Assembly (NCBI GenBank): GCA_019448385.1
Contig: JAGTXO010000027.1
Span: 393,507 to 457,506, forward strand
Origin: Diacronema lutheri
Lineage: Eukaryota > Haptophyta > Pavlovophyceae > Pavlovales > Pavlovaceae
DNA length: 64,000 bases
Reading direction: 5' to 3'
The position numbers and the translations under genes are program-made. Below are positions 19,560 to 30,591 of the stretch, in pieces. The notes below the pieces were generated by a model. It was not told the DNA's origin. It worked only from the letters and a program-made list of their open reading frames with translations, and did not search any database. Position 1 is the first letter of the stretch. Each line of letters begins with the position of its first letter.

Positions 19560-22500
19560 TCACGCGTTGCTCAGGTGCGCGCGCAGCGATCTGTACAGCT
19601 CGTGAAAAGCAGCGTGCGCGCCTTGCAACCGCTCAAAGGAGATGCGAAAATTGCCCGGCCGGGCCGTGGGCAGCACGAGTGCGCGACAGCGCAGGCCATC
19701 GCCTGCGCGGGCGCGCGGCGCGTGGCGGCACGCGCGCGTCACGCGCGAGCCGGTCCTCGCGCGCCGCGCGCCGCGCCCGCCCGCTCGCGCGCAGGTGCGC
19801 ACCCGCGTTGGCGTTGACGGTGATGATCTCCGCGTCGCTCCCGTCGTGCACGTCGAGGCTGTACTCGACGCCCGCGGCGGCGAAGGCGTCCTGTCGCGGT
19901 GAGAGACGGGCCGTGGGTGGGCCCAATGAGGCGCGGCGCCGCGACGCTTCAGGCAACGCTTCAGGCGCGACTGCCTCGCGCCGCGCGCGCGGCCCGGCAG
20001 CGCCGCGCGCATTGCGCCGTGGCGCACCTGCACCCACAGCGCGAGGTACTCGGCATCCCGGTTGGTCGCCTCCCAGCCCAATCGGCGCACGTAGAGGTTG
20101 ACCGCGTGCCAGCTCGGGTCCACGCCGTTCGGCGCCGCGCACCCGACCGTGCCGTCCGCGTTGTCCTCGACGATGATGCGCACGGGGTGCGCGGGCAGCG
20201 ACGAGAGCAGCGGGCGCCGCGCCTCATAGCTGCGCGACAGCTTGAAGAACTGCGACGGGCGCAGCTTGACCATCGGCGCGAGCATGGAGGAGTAATCCTG
20301 CGCGCCGCGGTCAGCGCACGCGATGAGCTCGGCACCACGCCCGCTTGTCCCGTCTCGTCCCCTCGCCTGCCCCCCCCCCCCCCCCCCCCCTTCCCCGCCA
20401 CGGCCCGGTCCGGTCCGGCCCGGCCCGCCACGCCCCACTCGCCCTGCCCCGCCCTGCCCCGCCCCGCCTCGTCTCGGCGCGCACCTTGAGGATGCCTTTA
20501 AAGAGGACGGTTCGCCCCTGGTACTCGATGGGCGAGACGTGCAGCACGTTCCAGAAGCGCTCGCCGCCCTTGCGGTAGTTGAGAAGCTGCACCTTGCATG
20601 CACGCCCGTCGCGCACGGCCGCGCCGAGCGCGCGTATGCACTCACGATCCGTCTGCTCGCCCTGCGTGAGGCGCGGGTTCTGCCCGACCGCCTCGCTGCG
20701 CGCGTAGCCGCACATGGTCGACCACGCCGCCGTCACGGCGATGATCGGGTTGGCCGCGCGCGTCGCGTCGGTCAGCACGACCGAGTCGGCGTCGTCGTCG
20801 AGTGAGCTCATCACCCAGCGTGCGATCTCAGCCTTCTTCTGCTCGAGGTGCGCCGCCTCTTTCGGCGTGGAGGAGAGCGCGCCATCTCGGCCATCGCAGC
20901 CACCGCCGCCACGCCGCTCGCCGCCGTCGCCGCCGCCGCCGCCGCCGCCACCACCACCGCCGTGCGGCGGCGCACCGCACGCCGGCACCGCTTCGTCGCG
21001 CCGCACGCGCTTGGCGGTGCGCTCGCCGCTCGCACTCGCCTCGCCGAGCGCGCGCGCATCGCCCGCGCCCGCCGCCCCCACCGCCAGCCGCGCGTCCGCG
21101 CCCGCTTCGCTCGGCGGCTGCGCGGCGGCGCTCGCGCGCGGCGGCAGCGACGGTGGCTGCAGCGGCGGTGGGAGCCGCAGCGGCGGCTCCGCAGGCGGCA
21201 GCGCTGCGCGCGGCTCGCCCGCCAGCCCGTGCGCGAGCGGCGAGCCATGCTGCGCGAGCCGCGCGAGCCGTGCGGCGACGTGCGACGAGATGCACGACGA
21301 GAAGGAGGAGGATGATCGGCCCTTGCGCATCGCGCAGCCGAGCGCGTCACCACCGGTCGCGCCGACGGTGACGACGCCGCCGCCGAGTTCGGCGCCACCG
21401 CCACCGCCGCCACCCACCGCCACCACGCCGCCGCACGCCACGAACGGCGCCGCCGGCTGCCGGCCGCACGGCGCGAGAGAAGCGGCGAGCGACGGTGTCG
21501 CAAACGCGACGGACGATGGCGGGTGCGCGCGGCGCTCCGAGGGCCGCGCCGTCTCGCGAACCAGCGCCTCGCCCATGCGCGCGAGGCCGCCAACAACCGC
21601 GGCCGCCGCGAGCGGCGGCTCGAGCTCGAGGGTCGTGTGCGTCTCGAATGAACGAAACCCAACGGCGGCGAGCATCGGCGTGCCCGATGGCGTGGGCGTG
21701 CTGCCCGCTTCGAGCTGCGCGGCCGGTTGGTGTGGCGGCGACAGCAGCAGCGCAGCCGCAGCCGCCTCGCACGCCCCGCCGAGCGCGCCCTCGAGCCGCG
21801 CGGACGCGCGTGCCTGCCACGGCACGGCGGCCCCGCGCGCAAGCGGCACGCCCGCCGCTTCGGCGGTGGCCACGCACGCCGGCACGAGCGGCGCGAACGC
21901 GGAGCTGCCCGCCGCGGCCGCGGCCGAAGCCTCCGCGCGCGGCACGACGCGCGGCGCGGCGCGCGCGACCTCGCACCCGCCCGCGCTGCCGCGCGAGACA
22001 AAGCACGCGTCGGCCGCTGCGTCGTCGCCGGCGGGAGGCGCGCTGCACGCGCCGCCCTCGAGCCAGCCGTGCGCGAGGAGCGCGGCCATGCTCGGCCGGC
22101 GCAGCGGATCGATCACGAGCGTGCGTTGGAGGAAGGCGACGAGCGCTTCGCTCATTCGGTCGGTCGGCACGCGCTCGAGCAGCGGCGCGTGCGCGCCGCT
22201 CGCCGGCGCGGCGGCGGGCGGGTGCGCGGGCGCGGTGGCGGGTGGTGGCGCGTCGGGCGGCAGCTCGCCGTACGCGAGCACGAGCGCGAGCATGCCGACG
22301 GTCCACGCCATCGCCTGCGCGGTGAGCGACACGGCAACGACGCTCGTTGAGTCCGCTGCGCTCGCGTCGGCGAGCCGCGCGCGCGCGCGCAGACGCGCTT
22401 CGGCGATCGCCGCCGCGCGCTCGGTGGCGGTCGCGATCGCGCCGATGCGGCCGAGCTCGGGCGGCGCGAAGGCGCCAGCGTCCTGCGCGCCGAGCGCCGC

Positions 22501-23333
22501 CTGCTCGTCCGCCGCCGCGTCCTCCGCCAGCCCGACGCAGCCGACGACCGACAGCTTTGCGCGCCCACTGCCATCAAGGAGCACCTTGCTCGGCAGCACG
22601 CGCGTGTGCGAGAGGCCACGCGCGTGCAAATACGAGAGGGCCGACGCGATGCGCTGCGCGTGCGCACGGGCGAGTGGCGACGCGAGGAGGCGCATGGGCG
22701 CGCCGCATAGGCGTGAGTCGCCGCGCTCGGCATGCTCGCATTCGGCACGCTCGCGGCGCGCCCATGCGCTTCCATGCTCGGCATGCTCGCGCTCGGCGCG
22801 GTGCGGCGCGTACCCGCACGTGGCGCGCGGCCTCAGCCTCCGGCAGGCCGCCGCCGTTCTCGACGAGCGCGTCGAGCAGCTCGCCGCCCGTGCAAAGCTC
22901 CATCACGTAGACGCGCAGCGCGCCATCGTCAGAGTCCCAGATGCCCACCGTCTGCACGATGGCCGAGTGTTGCACGCTAGCAACCTCGTCGTCGATGCGC
23001 GCGGTCTGCGAGTGTCGCCGCGCCGCGCGGGCAGCAGTCGGGCCTCACGCGGCGCGCGTGAGCGCATGGACCATGTCGGTCGCGCCGAAAAACAGCGCGT
23101 CGCGTGCGCGCTCGGACGCGCGCGCGCGCGCGAGCGCGGACCGAGTGGCCGAGTTGCCGTCGCAACACCTTCGCGGCGTACTGCGTCCCGGTGCCAACCT
23201 CCTCGGCCACGCGCACCTCGGCGGTGGCGGAGAAGTGCAGGAGCCCGCGGCACGACAAGTCGATCTCAAAGATGCGAGCGCCCAGGCGTACCTCGCGCAG
23301 CCCGGCGGAGAAGAAGCCCCAGCACGGGCGCAT
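19560..23333 (-). CDS. Pseudokinase-PAS (LOV-like) protein, six exons
   Basis: Exons at 23333-23142, 23005-22820 (or 22814), 22653-20485, 20297-20028, 19890-19803 and 19702-19560 join in phase to about 1015 residues. The kinase N-lobe has the lysine (YAAKVLRR) and a possible alpha-C glutamate (IDDEVASVQH); the hinge is VYVMELCTGGELLDAL. The catalytic loop reads LSHTRVLPSKVLL, so HRD is HTR, and DFG is VVG (AKLSVVGCVG). APPEL and DPLRRPSMAALLAHGWL complete a kinase fold that should be inactive. A low-complexity linker of about 450 residues follows, then a PAS domain with GQNPRLTQGEQTDRECI and ERFWNVLHVSPIEYQGRTVL. Its LOV-type cysteine position is proline. The last 165 residues (SFERLQGAHAAFHELYRSL) are unassigned, perhaps a KA1-like end. 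A regulatory scaffold role is inferred. Confidence 0.78.
20370..20390. repeat. Poly-C run inside a pseudokinase intron
   Basis: Twenty-one C (poly-G in the sense of the gene) lie in the 187-nt intron 20484-20298. Confidence 0.9.
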
Positions 23334-23577
23334 GCCGCAGCCCCCCGATTTGGGGGCAAGGCCGGGGTCCATCATTCCCCCAATTTGGGGGCAAGAATTT
23401 TGCGAATCTTTCGACTCCGAAACGGCGTTTGTAACAGGACGTTCAGGTTGCGACTCGGAGTCGAACGCAACGGCAGCGAGCGGCTGCGCGGTGCCCGGCT
23501 GAAGCGGTGCCACCGAGAGGAAGGGTGGGCATCTCGTCTTGCCGCTGCGGTTCAAGTCCTCCACCGTCCACACGTTC

Positions 23578-24246
23578 ATGCGCGCGAGACGCGATGCCCA
23601 ACACATGCAAGTGGCAACTGACTGGCAAGTCAAGAAGGGGGACTTTTTGCGGCGAGGCGTTTCGGCAGCCAGGAAAATGCACGGGTCGAGCCGCGGCTCG
23701 ATCCTGCTGCGCCCGGTGCGGCCGAGCGCCGGGCGGGTAAACGACGAGTCGCTCGACAAGCAGTGGGCGCAGGATCAGCGACTCTTGGCCGAAAAGGTGG
23801 CCGAGCGCACGGCCGCCGAGCGCGAGCGCGAGCGGTGGCACCACCAGCACGAGTTTGACCGCGAGGAGATGCAAACCCGGCTGAGCACCGAGCGCGACAC
23901 GCACCTTGCGCTCAAGGCGCAGACGGCGGCCGCCGAGCGCCAGCTCGAGCGCGAGCTAGGCAACCTCCCCGGTCATTTTGCCAAGGACTTTGAGGCGAGC
24001 GAGAGTACGAGCGCCGCGCGTCGCGAGGAGACGCGCCGTGCGATGGCGGAGAACGCGCGGCTCATGCGCGAGAGGCTCGACATGGCGCGCGCGGCAAAGC
24101 TCACGGAAATCGCGAGCGAGGCGGCGCAGGGGGACGACTTCAACGAGCGCTTCACCAAGCCCTCGTGGCGCGAGCAGGCCAAGTACGCTCAGACTGCGTC
24201 GTCGCTCGCCGGACTCCTCCCAACGGCTGACGCCACAGCCCCATGA
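23578..24246 (+). CDS. Coiled-coil protein, function unknown
   Basis: About 222 residues from the ATG at 23578; earlier (23539) and later (23605) starts are possible. The central two thirds are one long charged helix: DKQWAQDQRLLAEKVAERTA, then ERERERWHHQHEFDREEMQ, LERELGNLPGHFAKDFE and RREETRRAMAENARLMRERL. The C-terminus (FNERFTKPSWREQAKYAQTA) is conserved-looking. The layout recalls small microtubule or ciliary filament proteins, and the convergent neighbour 56 bp downstream is a PG-rich-repeat protein, a type common in cilia. I could not match it to a named family, so the ciliary link is an inference. Confidence 0.55.
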   Translation: MRARRDAQHMQVATDWQVKKGDFLRRGVSAARKMHGSSRGSILLRPVRPSAGRVNDESLDKQWAQDQRLLAEKVAERTAAERERERWHHQHEFDREEMQTRLSTERDTHLALKAQTAAAERQLERELGNLPGHFAKDFEASESTSAARREETRRAMAENARLMRERLDMARAAKLTEIASEAAQGDDFNERFTKPSWREQAKYAQTASSLAGLLPTADATAP

Positions 24247-24302
24247 CGGCATGGGTCTGGCTTTGACGGCCCCCGTGAGGCTGCCTTTGATGGGCCAACC
24301 CC

Positions 24303-25844
24303 TCACGCCGGTGTCCACCTCTTCAGCGCATTGAAGTGGAACGAGCGCTTCTCGGCCGTGGATCGGTGTGACGGCTTGTAGTAGGCTGGGCCAGGCGCTC
24401 GCGGGCCTGGCGCCGAGAGAGGGGTGGGTACATGCGAGGGCCGCGTGTCATGCGCGGCATCGGTGCGCATGTCCCGTGCGCGCGCGCGCGCACACACGGC
24501 GCGCGGCGCACACCGCGCAGCGCGCGGCGGCGGCGCGCGCGCACCATCGCTCTGCCGCTCCCTGCGCGTGGCGCTCATGAAGGCGGAGGAGGAGATGGGC
24601 GCGCCCTCCTCGGCGGGCGCGAACGTACGCTTGCCCTGCCTGTCGGGTGCGCTGCGCACGTCGTACGCACCGGGGCCAGGGATGTCGACGGCCGCGCGCG
24701 AGAGCCGTTCCGTCGGTCTTCCGAATCGGTCCTGCGCCCGCCACGGCGCGTGGCGCGCGCGGTCCGCGGAGGGGGCTTGCAGTCGGTTGCTTGGGCGCGG
24801 GCGGCATCGGCGCTGTGGGCGCGCATGCCTCGCGCTTCGCGCGGCGCGCACGGTGATTCCCGCGCGGAAGGCGGGCGATGGCCCTCCGATGACGGCGCGC
24901 GCATTTGCCTCGGGCGGCGAGTAGTGGCCAGGCCCAGGCGTGCCCTGTGCGCCGTGCGACGCACGCGCGCCGGCGCAGGCGCCCGCGCCCGCGCCGGCGC
25001 CAGGCGCGCGATGGATGCCGAGCGCCTCCTCGGGTGGTGGCGCGCGCGCCGCGGCATTGCGTGGCGACGTGCGCGAAACGCCTGAGCGGAACGCCGAAGT
25101 CGGCATCCCCCCGCCCGACCGCGCGCCGAGAGAGCCGGACGTAGGCGAGGCATCGTAAGCGCCGGGCCCCGGGCGCACGTCGGACGCAGCGGCATTGGCA
25201 AAGCGTGGCGCCATGCTCGCGAAGACCGATCGATGGCCGGCGTGCCCATCGCCCGCATCGACCCGCCCGGCGATCGTCGGCGCGGCGTACCCATCCCGCA
25301 TGCTGTGCGAGTCAAGGTGCCGGCCGAGGTTGTACGCGCCTGGCCCGGGCGTCTGCTCGTCCGCGTCCGTCGCGCCGTCCGGGCGAAGGGCGCGGCCGCC
25401 CTTGGGCTGCGCGAACGGCCGCGAGATGGCGCGCACGTCCGAGCCGACCGCCCTGTACGTGTGTACGTCATAGTTGCCTGGGCCAGGCGTACGTGCCGCG
25501 CTGGGTGCCGACGAGCGCTTCGTGCGCGACGCGAAGCCGTTGCCATACCCGCGCTTCCCGATCGACGGCGCATCGCGCAGCACGGTTGACGCGTGCATGG
25601 CGTACGTGCCCGGTCCGGGGTTGTCGTTCACCGTTTCGCCGCCGAAGCGGCTCGCCTGCGAGCCGAAGCCCTCGCGCTCCTTCTTCGGCCCGAAGAGGAC
25701 GGTCTCGTACTTGGACGGGATCGTCGCGCTCGGCGGCGGCGGCGCGGCCGGGTGCGTGCGGCCGAGCTGCCCCGACGTGCGTGTGCGCAGGATTTGCCCT
25801 CGGTTGAGTGAGCGCCCCGCTTGCCGGTAGTTGATCTCCTCCAT
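24303..25844 (-). CDS. Sperm-tail PG-rich repeat (STPG-type) protein
   Basis: About 513 residues from the ATG at 25844 (MEEINYRQAGRSLNRG). At least seven PGPGxY repeats occur: DNPGPGTYAMH, RTPGPGNYDVHTY, QTPGPGAYNLGRHL, VRPGPGAYDASPT, GTPGPGHYSPPE, DIPGPGAYDVRS and RAPGPAYYKPSHR. Spacers carry the usual FGxxxxRF or FxSxxxRF elements, for example GFGSQASRFGG and ASMAPRFANA. Such proteins occur in cilia and flagella and on microtubules. Stretches rich in Arg/Ala between repeats five and seven may be unspliced in-frame introns, because they lack the repeat pattern; I could not fix their borders. The frame continues above 25844, but that would run towards the divergent RPA1 start 112 bp away. Confidence 0.85.
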   Translation of the reverse strand: MEEINYRQAGRSLNRGQILRTRTSGQLGRTHPAAPPPPSATIPSKYETVLFGPKKEREGFGSQASRFGGETVNDNPGPGTYAMHASTVLRDAPSIGKRGYGNGFASRTKRSSAPSAARTPGPGNYDVHTYRAVGSDVRAISRPFAQPKGGRALRPDGATDADEQTPGPGAYNLGRHLDSHSMRDGYAAPTIAGRVDAGDGHAGHRSVFASMAPRFANAAASDVRPGPGAYDASPTSGSLGARSGGGMPTSAFRSGVSRTSPRNAAARAPPPEEALGIHRAPGAGAGAGACAGARASHGAQGTPGPGHYSPPEANARAVIGGPSPAFRAGITVRAARSARHARPQRRCRPRPSNRLQAPSADRARHAPWRAQDRFGRPTERLSRAAVDIPGPGAYDVRSAPDRQGKRTFAPAEEGAPISSSAFMSATRRERQSDGARAPPPRAARCAPRAVCARARARDMRTDAAHDTRPSHVPTPLSAPGPRAPGPAYYKPSHRSTAEKRSFHFNALKRWTPA

Positions 25845-25956
25845 CCCGTTCGCGTCGACGGTGGTATGGGGTACTGTAACGGCCGCGGCTTTACAGCCTG
25901 TAGCCCTGTACAGTAGGCCGGTGGCCGCGAAGGCGCGAACTACGCCCCTGAGCGGA
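25845..25956. promoter_or_regulatory. Divergent promoter region, STPG gene and RPA1
   Basis: These 112 bp separate two opposite ATG codons. The segment is less GC-rich than its surroundings and holds GGGTACTGTAACGG and GCTTTACAGCCTGTAG, with short repeats of CTGTA. No classical TATA box is visible. Confidence 0.35.
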
Positions 25957-27441
25957 ATGTCGGTCGCGCTCACGAGCGGCGCCGCGCGCAGCCTCTTCGC
26001 CTCGCTGAACGACGCCAAGGCGGTGGAGGCCGATCTCGCGCATGGGCTGATCGTACAGCTCGTCGACTTCAAGCCGCTGGCCGAGGGCACGCCCAAGGAG
26101 AAGTACCGGTGCGGCGGCGCGCGTCTCGCGTGTGCGCGGCGGTACGCGCGCCCGCGTGCGCCGCGTACGGCGGCCGACGCGCGCGAGCCGCGCACTCCGC
26201 GCGCCGCACCGCAGCGTGACGCTGTCGGACGGAGTCGCTAGCGCGCGTGCGATGCTGGCGCCCAAGTTCAACGAGCTGTGCAAGGACGGCTCGCTGCGCG
26301 AGAAGGCCGTGGTCAAGGTCACGGGCGCATCCTGCGTTCTGCTCTCGACCGAGGCGCGGTGCGTGCGCGCGCGCGCGATTGCGGCGCGCATGAGTGCCAG
26401 GCGGCCGTCAGGAGCCTTTTAGCCGCGGCGGAGGTTGCACTCGCGCTAGCTCACGCGCCCGCTCGTGCGCGCGGCGGCTCGCTGCGCAGCATCATCGTCA
26501 TCAGTCAGCTCGAAATCATCTCGCCGGGCGGCGAGTCCTACGAGCAGATTGGCTCGCCGACATTGATCACTTCGCTCGCCGAGGACGCTTCCACGCCGGC
26601 CGCCGCGGTCGACCCACAGCCGCCAGCGCCCGTCGCGCAGCCCACGGCCGCTGTCGACTCGCCGGCCGGCGGAGCGGCCGACGTGCCGATGCCCAACGCG
26701 CAGGGCTGTGCCGAGGCGAACGCTGGTGCGCGCGAGGCTGCCTTCGAGCCTTCGCCCGAGCCTGTGCCCACGTCCGAGCCCGCCGCCGTGCCGCGTCCGA
26801 GCGTGCCAGCGCCCGCATGCGCGTTGGTTGACGGCATCGCGATGCCGGGCGCGACGGTGGACGCGGCGGACGCCGAGCCGAAGATCGAACCGAAGGCCGA
26901 GCCGACGGCCGAGCCGACGGCCGAGCCGAAGGTCGAGCCGAAGGCCGAGCCAACGGCCGAGCCGGTCACCGAGCCGGTGGCCGAGCCTACGGCCGAGGTA
27001 GCGACCGGGGCGGTGGCCGAGGCGGCGGGCTGCGCGGAGGCTGGGCTGAAGCGCGAGGCGGTCGCCGCGACGGCGCCGGAGGCGGGCGCTGCGCCTGCCG
27101 AGCCCGCCCCGCCGCCCACACCCTCGCAGCCCGCTGCGACGCCAATGGACGTGGACGATGGCCGCGCGACGTGCGCGGAGTCGCCCCCAAAGGCGGCAGC
27201 GCCGATCGACGCGGTGGCGGGCACGCTCGACGCGACGCCCGTGCAGAAGCGGCCGCGCGAGTCTGACGCGGCAGGCGAGCTCCTGAGTGGCGGCGTCGTG
27301 CACGAGCTGTACACGGGCGCAGGCAACGCGTCCGCCATCTCTGCCGTCCTCGCCAAGAAGCCCACTGTGCAGATCATCGAGATGCGCCGCATCGACGGTA
27401 CCACAGAGAAATACAGGTGAGGGCGCGGCTCGCGGGCAGCT

Positions 27442-27479
<38 letters not shown>

Positions 27480-28429
27480 GGGTGGGTGGGCGAACGGGCG
27501 TCTGCGCGCGCCCGTAGCACGCGCCAGCCGGCGCGGGCGCGCCTGCGCTACACGACCCACTGGTAACGACCCACTGGTTGCGACCCACTCGTAACGACCC
27601 ACTGGTTGACCGAGCACGCGCGCCGCGCACGCCCGCCCCACGCCGCGCACGCGCATCCCGCCCCGCCCCAGGCTGACGCTCTCCGACGGCACTCACCACA
27701 TGAACGCCCTCGTGCACCCGCGCTTGAACGCCGAGCTCAAGGGCGTGCAGACACTCGGCACTATCAAGGTCCTCTCGGGCGTGTGCAACATCGTCTCCGG
27801 ACGCCGGTGCGCGCGCGGCGCTGCGCACAACTGAGCAGCCCCCTCCCTCCTCCTCCCCTCTTCCCCGACCCGAGCTGCTGCGCGCGCCTGTCCACACTAT
27901 CGCCGACGCGTCGCAACGCCCTCGTGCGCCGCCCGTCGGCGCGCGCGCCGCGCGCGCAGCGTGGTGATCATCAACAAGATCGAGGTCCTCTCCGCCGCGC
28001 CGCTCGCGGCCGGCCGGCTGGGTAGCTCGGTCGACGTCGAGCGCGCGGCGTGCGGGCTCGGTGAGATGAAGACACCGTCGCCGCACGGCGCGGCCGGCGG
28101 CGGGCCGCTCGGCGCCGACCGCGCGCTCGCGGCGGGTCGTGTGAAGCCCATCTCTACGCTCAACCCGTACGGCACGGGGTGGGCGATCAAGGGCCGGCTC
28201 ACGCTGCTCGAGGAGCCGCGCTCCTTCTCACGCGGCGACCGCGCAGGCCGCGTGATGACTGTCCAGATCGCGGACGAGGTGCGCGCGCGCCCGCACGCGG
28301 CCGTGGGCGCGGCTGCGGCCGTGGGCGCGGCTGCGGCCGCGGCCGCGGCGCGGAGCTGCGCCGCGCTGCGCGCGCGCGCACGTGCTCTCGCGTGCTGGGA
28401 TGGCACGCGCGCCGCCGCGCTGAGCCGTA

Positions 28430-28482
<53 letters not shown>

Positions 28483-29853
28483 CGGCGCCCCGCCGCGCCC
28501 GATTCACCCGACCCGCGCGCGCCCGACCCGCCCGGGCACGCCCCGCTCCGGCCCCGCGCCGCGCCGCGCGTGCGCGTGCGTGCGCAGTCGGACGAGATTC
28601 GCGCGACGCTGTGGGCAGAGGCGGTGGATGCGTACCTGCCGATCCTGCAGGAGGGCGGCGTCTACCTCATTGCCTCGCCCAAGGCGTCAGCGATCAAGAT
28701 CGCCAACAAGCGCTTCTCGAGCCTCAAGAACCCCTACGAGCTTTCGCTCGGCGCCGACGCGCGCATCGTGCGCTTCGAGGAGGAGGAGGGCGGCGCGCGG
28801 GGGCGGGCGAGCGTGCAGGCGCTGCTCGATATCGTGCCGATCGCGCAGCTCGGCGCCAAGCCGGCGCAAGCCGCGGTCGACGTCGTCGGCGTCGTGCTCG
28901 AGGTTGGCGCGCTGCAGAGGATCACGCGCAAGAACGGCGACGAGCTTACCAAGCGCACGCTCCTCCTCGCCGACGAGTCGGGCGCGAGCGTCGAGCTGTC
29001 GCTGTGGGACGCGCACGCGTCCAAGGTGGACGAGGCGATGGCGCCGGGCGGCAGCGCTGCCGGCGCCGACGGCGTGACGGTCGTGTGCGTCAAGGGCGCG
29101 CGAGTGTCCGAGTGGAACACAAAATCGCTCGCAACCGGCCGCTCGTCGCAGCTCGGCGTCAACCCTGAGCGCGCGGAGGCGGACGCGGTGCGCGCGTGGT
29201 GGGCGGCACGCGGCGGTGCGGGCGCCGCCGGCCTCTCCGCCCTCTCCGTCAACGAGCGCGCGGGCGGCGCTGGCGGGCCCGGTGGCGCTGGCGGCCTCCC
29301 GTCCGAGCGGCTCGAGCTTGCGCAGATCACACTCGACGCGCCGCAGATGCTCCTCGCGTCGGGCGCGGGCAAGCCGCTGTACGCGACGTGCCGGCTCTGG
29401 GTGCAGAAGCTGCAGACCGGCGAGAACCGGCCGCTCTGGTACGCCGCGTGCCCAAAGTGCAGCCGCAAGCTGCACGGCGACGAGGCTGCCGGCTGGTCGT
29501 GCGAGGCGTGCTCGACCTCCATGGCCGACGCCGACTTCCGGTTCATCCTCTCGGCGGTTGCGTGTGACCGCTCGGGCAGGCAATGGCTCTCGCTCTTCAA
29601 CGAGACGGGCATCAAGCTGCTCGGTCAGAAGGCCGCCGACCTCAAGGCGCTGCGCGAGGTAGACGAGCACGGCTTTGACGCCGCGCTCGCCGCGCGCAAC
29701 TGGGCGGGGCCTTTCTGCGCGCGCTTGCGCGCAAAGAGCGAGGTGTGGAACGGCGAGGCCAAGCTACGCATCAACGCGCTTGACCTGGCGCCGTGCGATT
29801 TTGCCGCCGAGGCGGCTGCCATGCTCGCCGACATCAAGCGCGTCCAGCTGTGA
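25957..29853 (+). CDS. RPA1: Replication protein A large subunit with duplicated RPA70N-like domain
   Basis: Six exons (25957-26108, 26215-26358, 26490-27416, 27672-27806, 27960-28278, 28588-29853) give 980 residues. RPA1 binds single-stranded DNA in replication and repair. The first RPA70N-like fold runs from HGLIVQLVDFKPL through YRVTLSDGVASARAMLAPK to RIIVISQLEIIS. A linker rich in AEP(K/T) repeats follows, then a second such fold: TVQIIEMRRIDG, YRLTLSDGTHHMNALVHP, VVIINKIEVLS. DNA-binding domain A starts at ISTLNPYGTGWAIKGRL and continues over the intron as ADESDEIRATLWAEAVD. Domain B includes DVVGVVLEVG and LLLADESGASVELSLWD. Domain C carries the zinc ribbon CPKC, about 19 residues, CEAC. 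Intron 3 holds a 36-nt poly-G run and intron 5 a 51-nt poly-C run. Confidence 0.93.
27443..27478. repeat. Poly-G run in RPA1 intron 3
   Basis: Thirty-six uninterrupted G lie 26 nt after the donor GTGAGG, in the sense strand of the transcript. This is the one clearly non-GTGCG donor that flanks such a run. Just downstream, near 27550-27610, the decamer GACCCACTGG recurs several times. Confidence 0.9.
28431..28481. repeat. Poly-C run in RPA1 intron 5
   Basis: Fifty-one uninterrupted C lie inside the 309-nt intron 28279-28587. The intron length is a multiple of three and has no stop in the reading frame, so an automatic caller would translate it as polyproline. Confidence 0.9.
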
Positions 29854-29920
29854 CGGAGCGCACGTGGTGCGGCGCGGCGAGGCATGTATGGGTGCGCAGC
29901 CTGCCCGGCGCTAAGCCGCC

Positions 29921-30085
29921 GCGCGCCGCACACGCAGAGGCACGGAGGCAGCCGGCATCCACAGCCGCCCCCGCGCCGCCGCCGGCAACGCCACTGTACC
30001 GCCCGCCGTCGCCGAAAAGTGAGCCGCCCGCCACCCGCGAGCCGTCACCCTCCACGCCGCCATGCAGCCCGACGCCGCCGAAGAG
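29921..30085 (+). repeat. Dispersed repeat, copy 2
   Basis: Partner of 14463-14640, same orientation. The stretch 29854-30591 between RPA1 and the methyltransferase gene holds no gene I can support. Confidence 0.7.
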
Positions 30086-30451
30086 CGCGTAACAAGCTGC
30101 CGCCCCAACCGCCACCCCGCAAGCAGCCGCAACTCCGACCACAAACCCCATCCCAACCCAGTTAGGCGCCGCCGCGCGGCCCGTCGTCGCCGCAGAGCGC
30201 GCCGCAGCCCGCCGCCAGCGTGCCAACCCCCACAAGCGGCAGGCGCGCGCGCGCGCCTCGCCGTCCCCAAACCGCCGACCGAAGCGAAAAGCACGCTTCG
30301 TTGTGCTGGTGATGCAGCCGTCACCATCAAATTCGGCGTCGTTGAAGCAGTCATCGTCCCGAAGCTGCCGGCCGGCGCGGCCGCGCGGCGCGCAGGCGCG
30401 TGCCGCCCGTCGCAGCAGTTGCGAAGAAGAACGGGGCGTAGGGGAAAATAA

Positions 30452-30500
30452 ACATATTGGAACGTGGGCAGTCTGAATGAATATATTGGAACATGCATTA
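30452..30500. repeat. TATTGGAAC repeat-family arms
   Basis: Two close copies of ATATTGGAAC(G/A)TG, one followed by GCAGTCTGAATG, lie in a short AT-rich patch. They match the family seen at 11.5-13.5 kb. Confidence 0.6.
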
Positions 30501-30591
30501 ATCATATTAATGACCTAAAAATTGTATGGGAGCGGAAGCCTATTTTAGGACTGCCTTTTCTCCCATCTCCCCTACCCCCCCCCCCCTCGCC

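Noticed and set aside
27550-27610. CRISPR-like array (recurring GACCCACTGG)
   Set aside because: Units are about 10 nt with almost no spacers and lie in an RPA1 intron of a eukaryotic genome.
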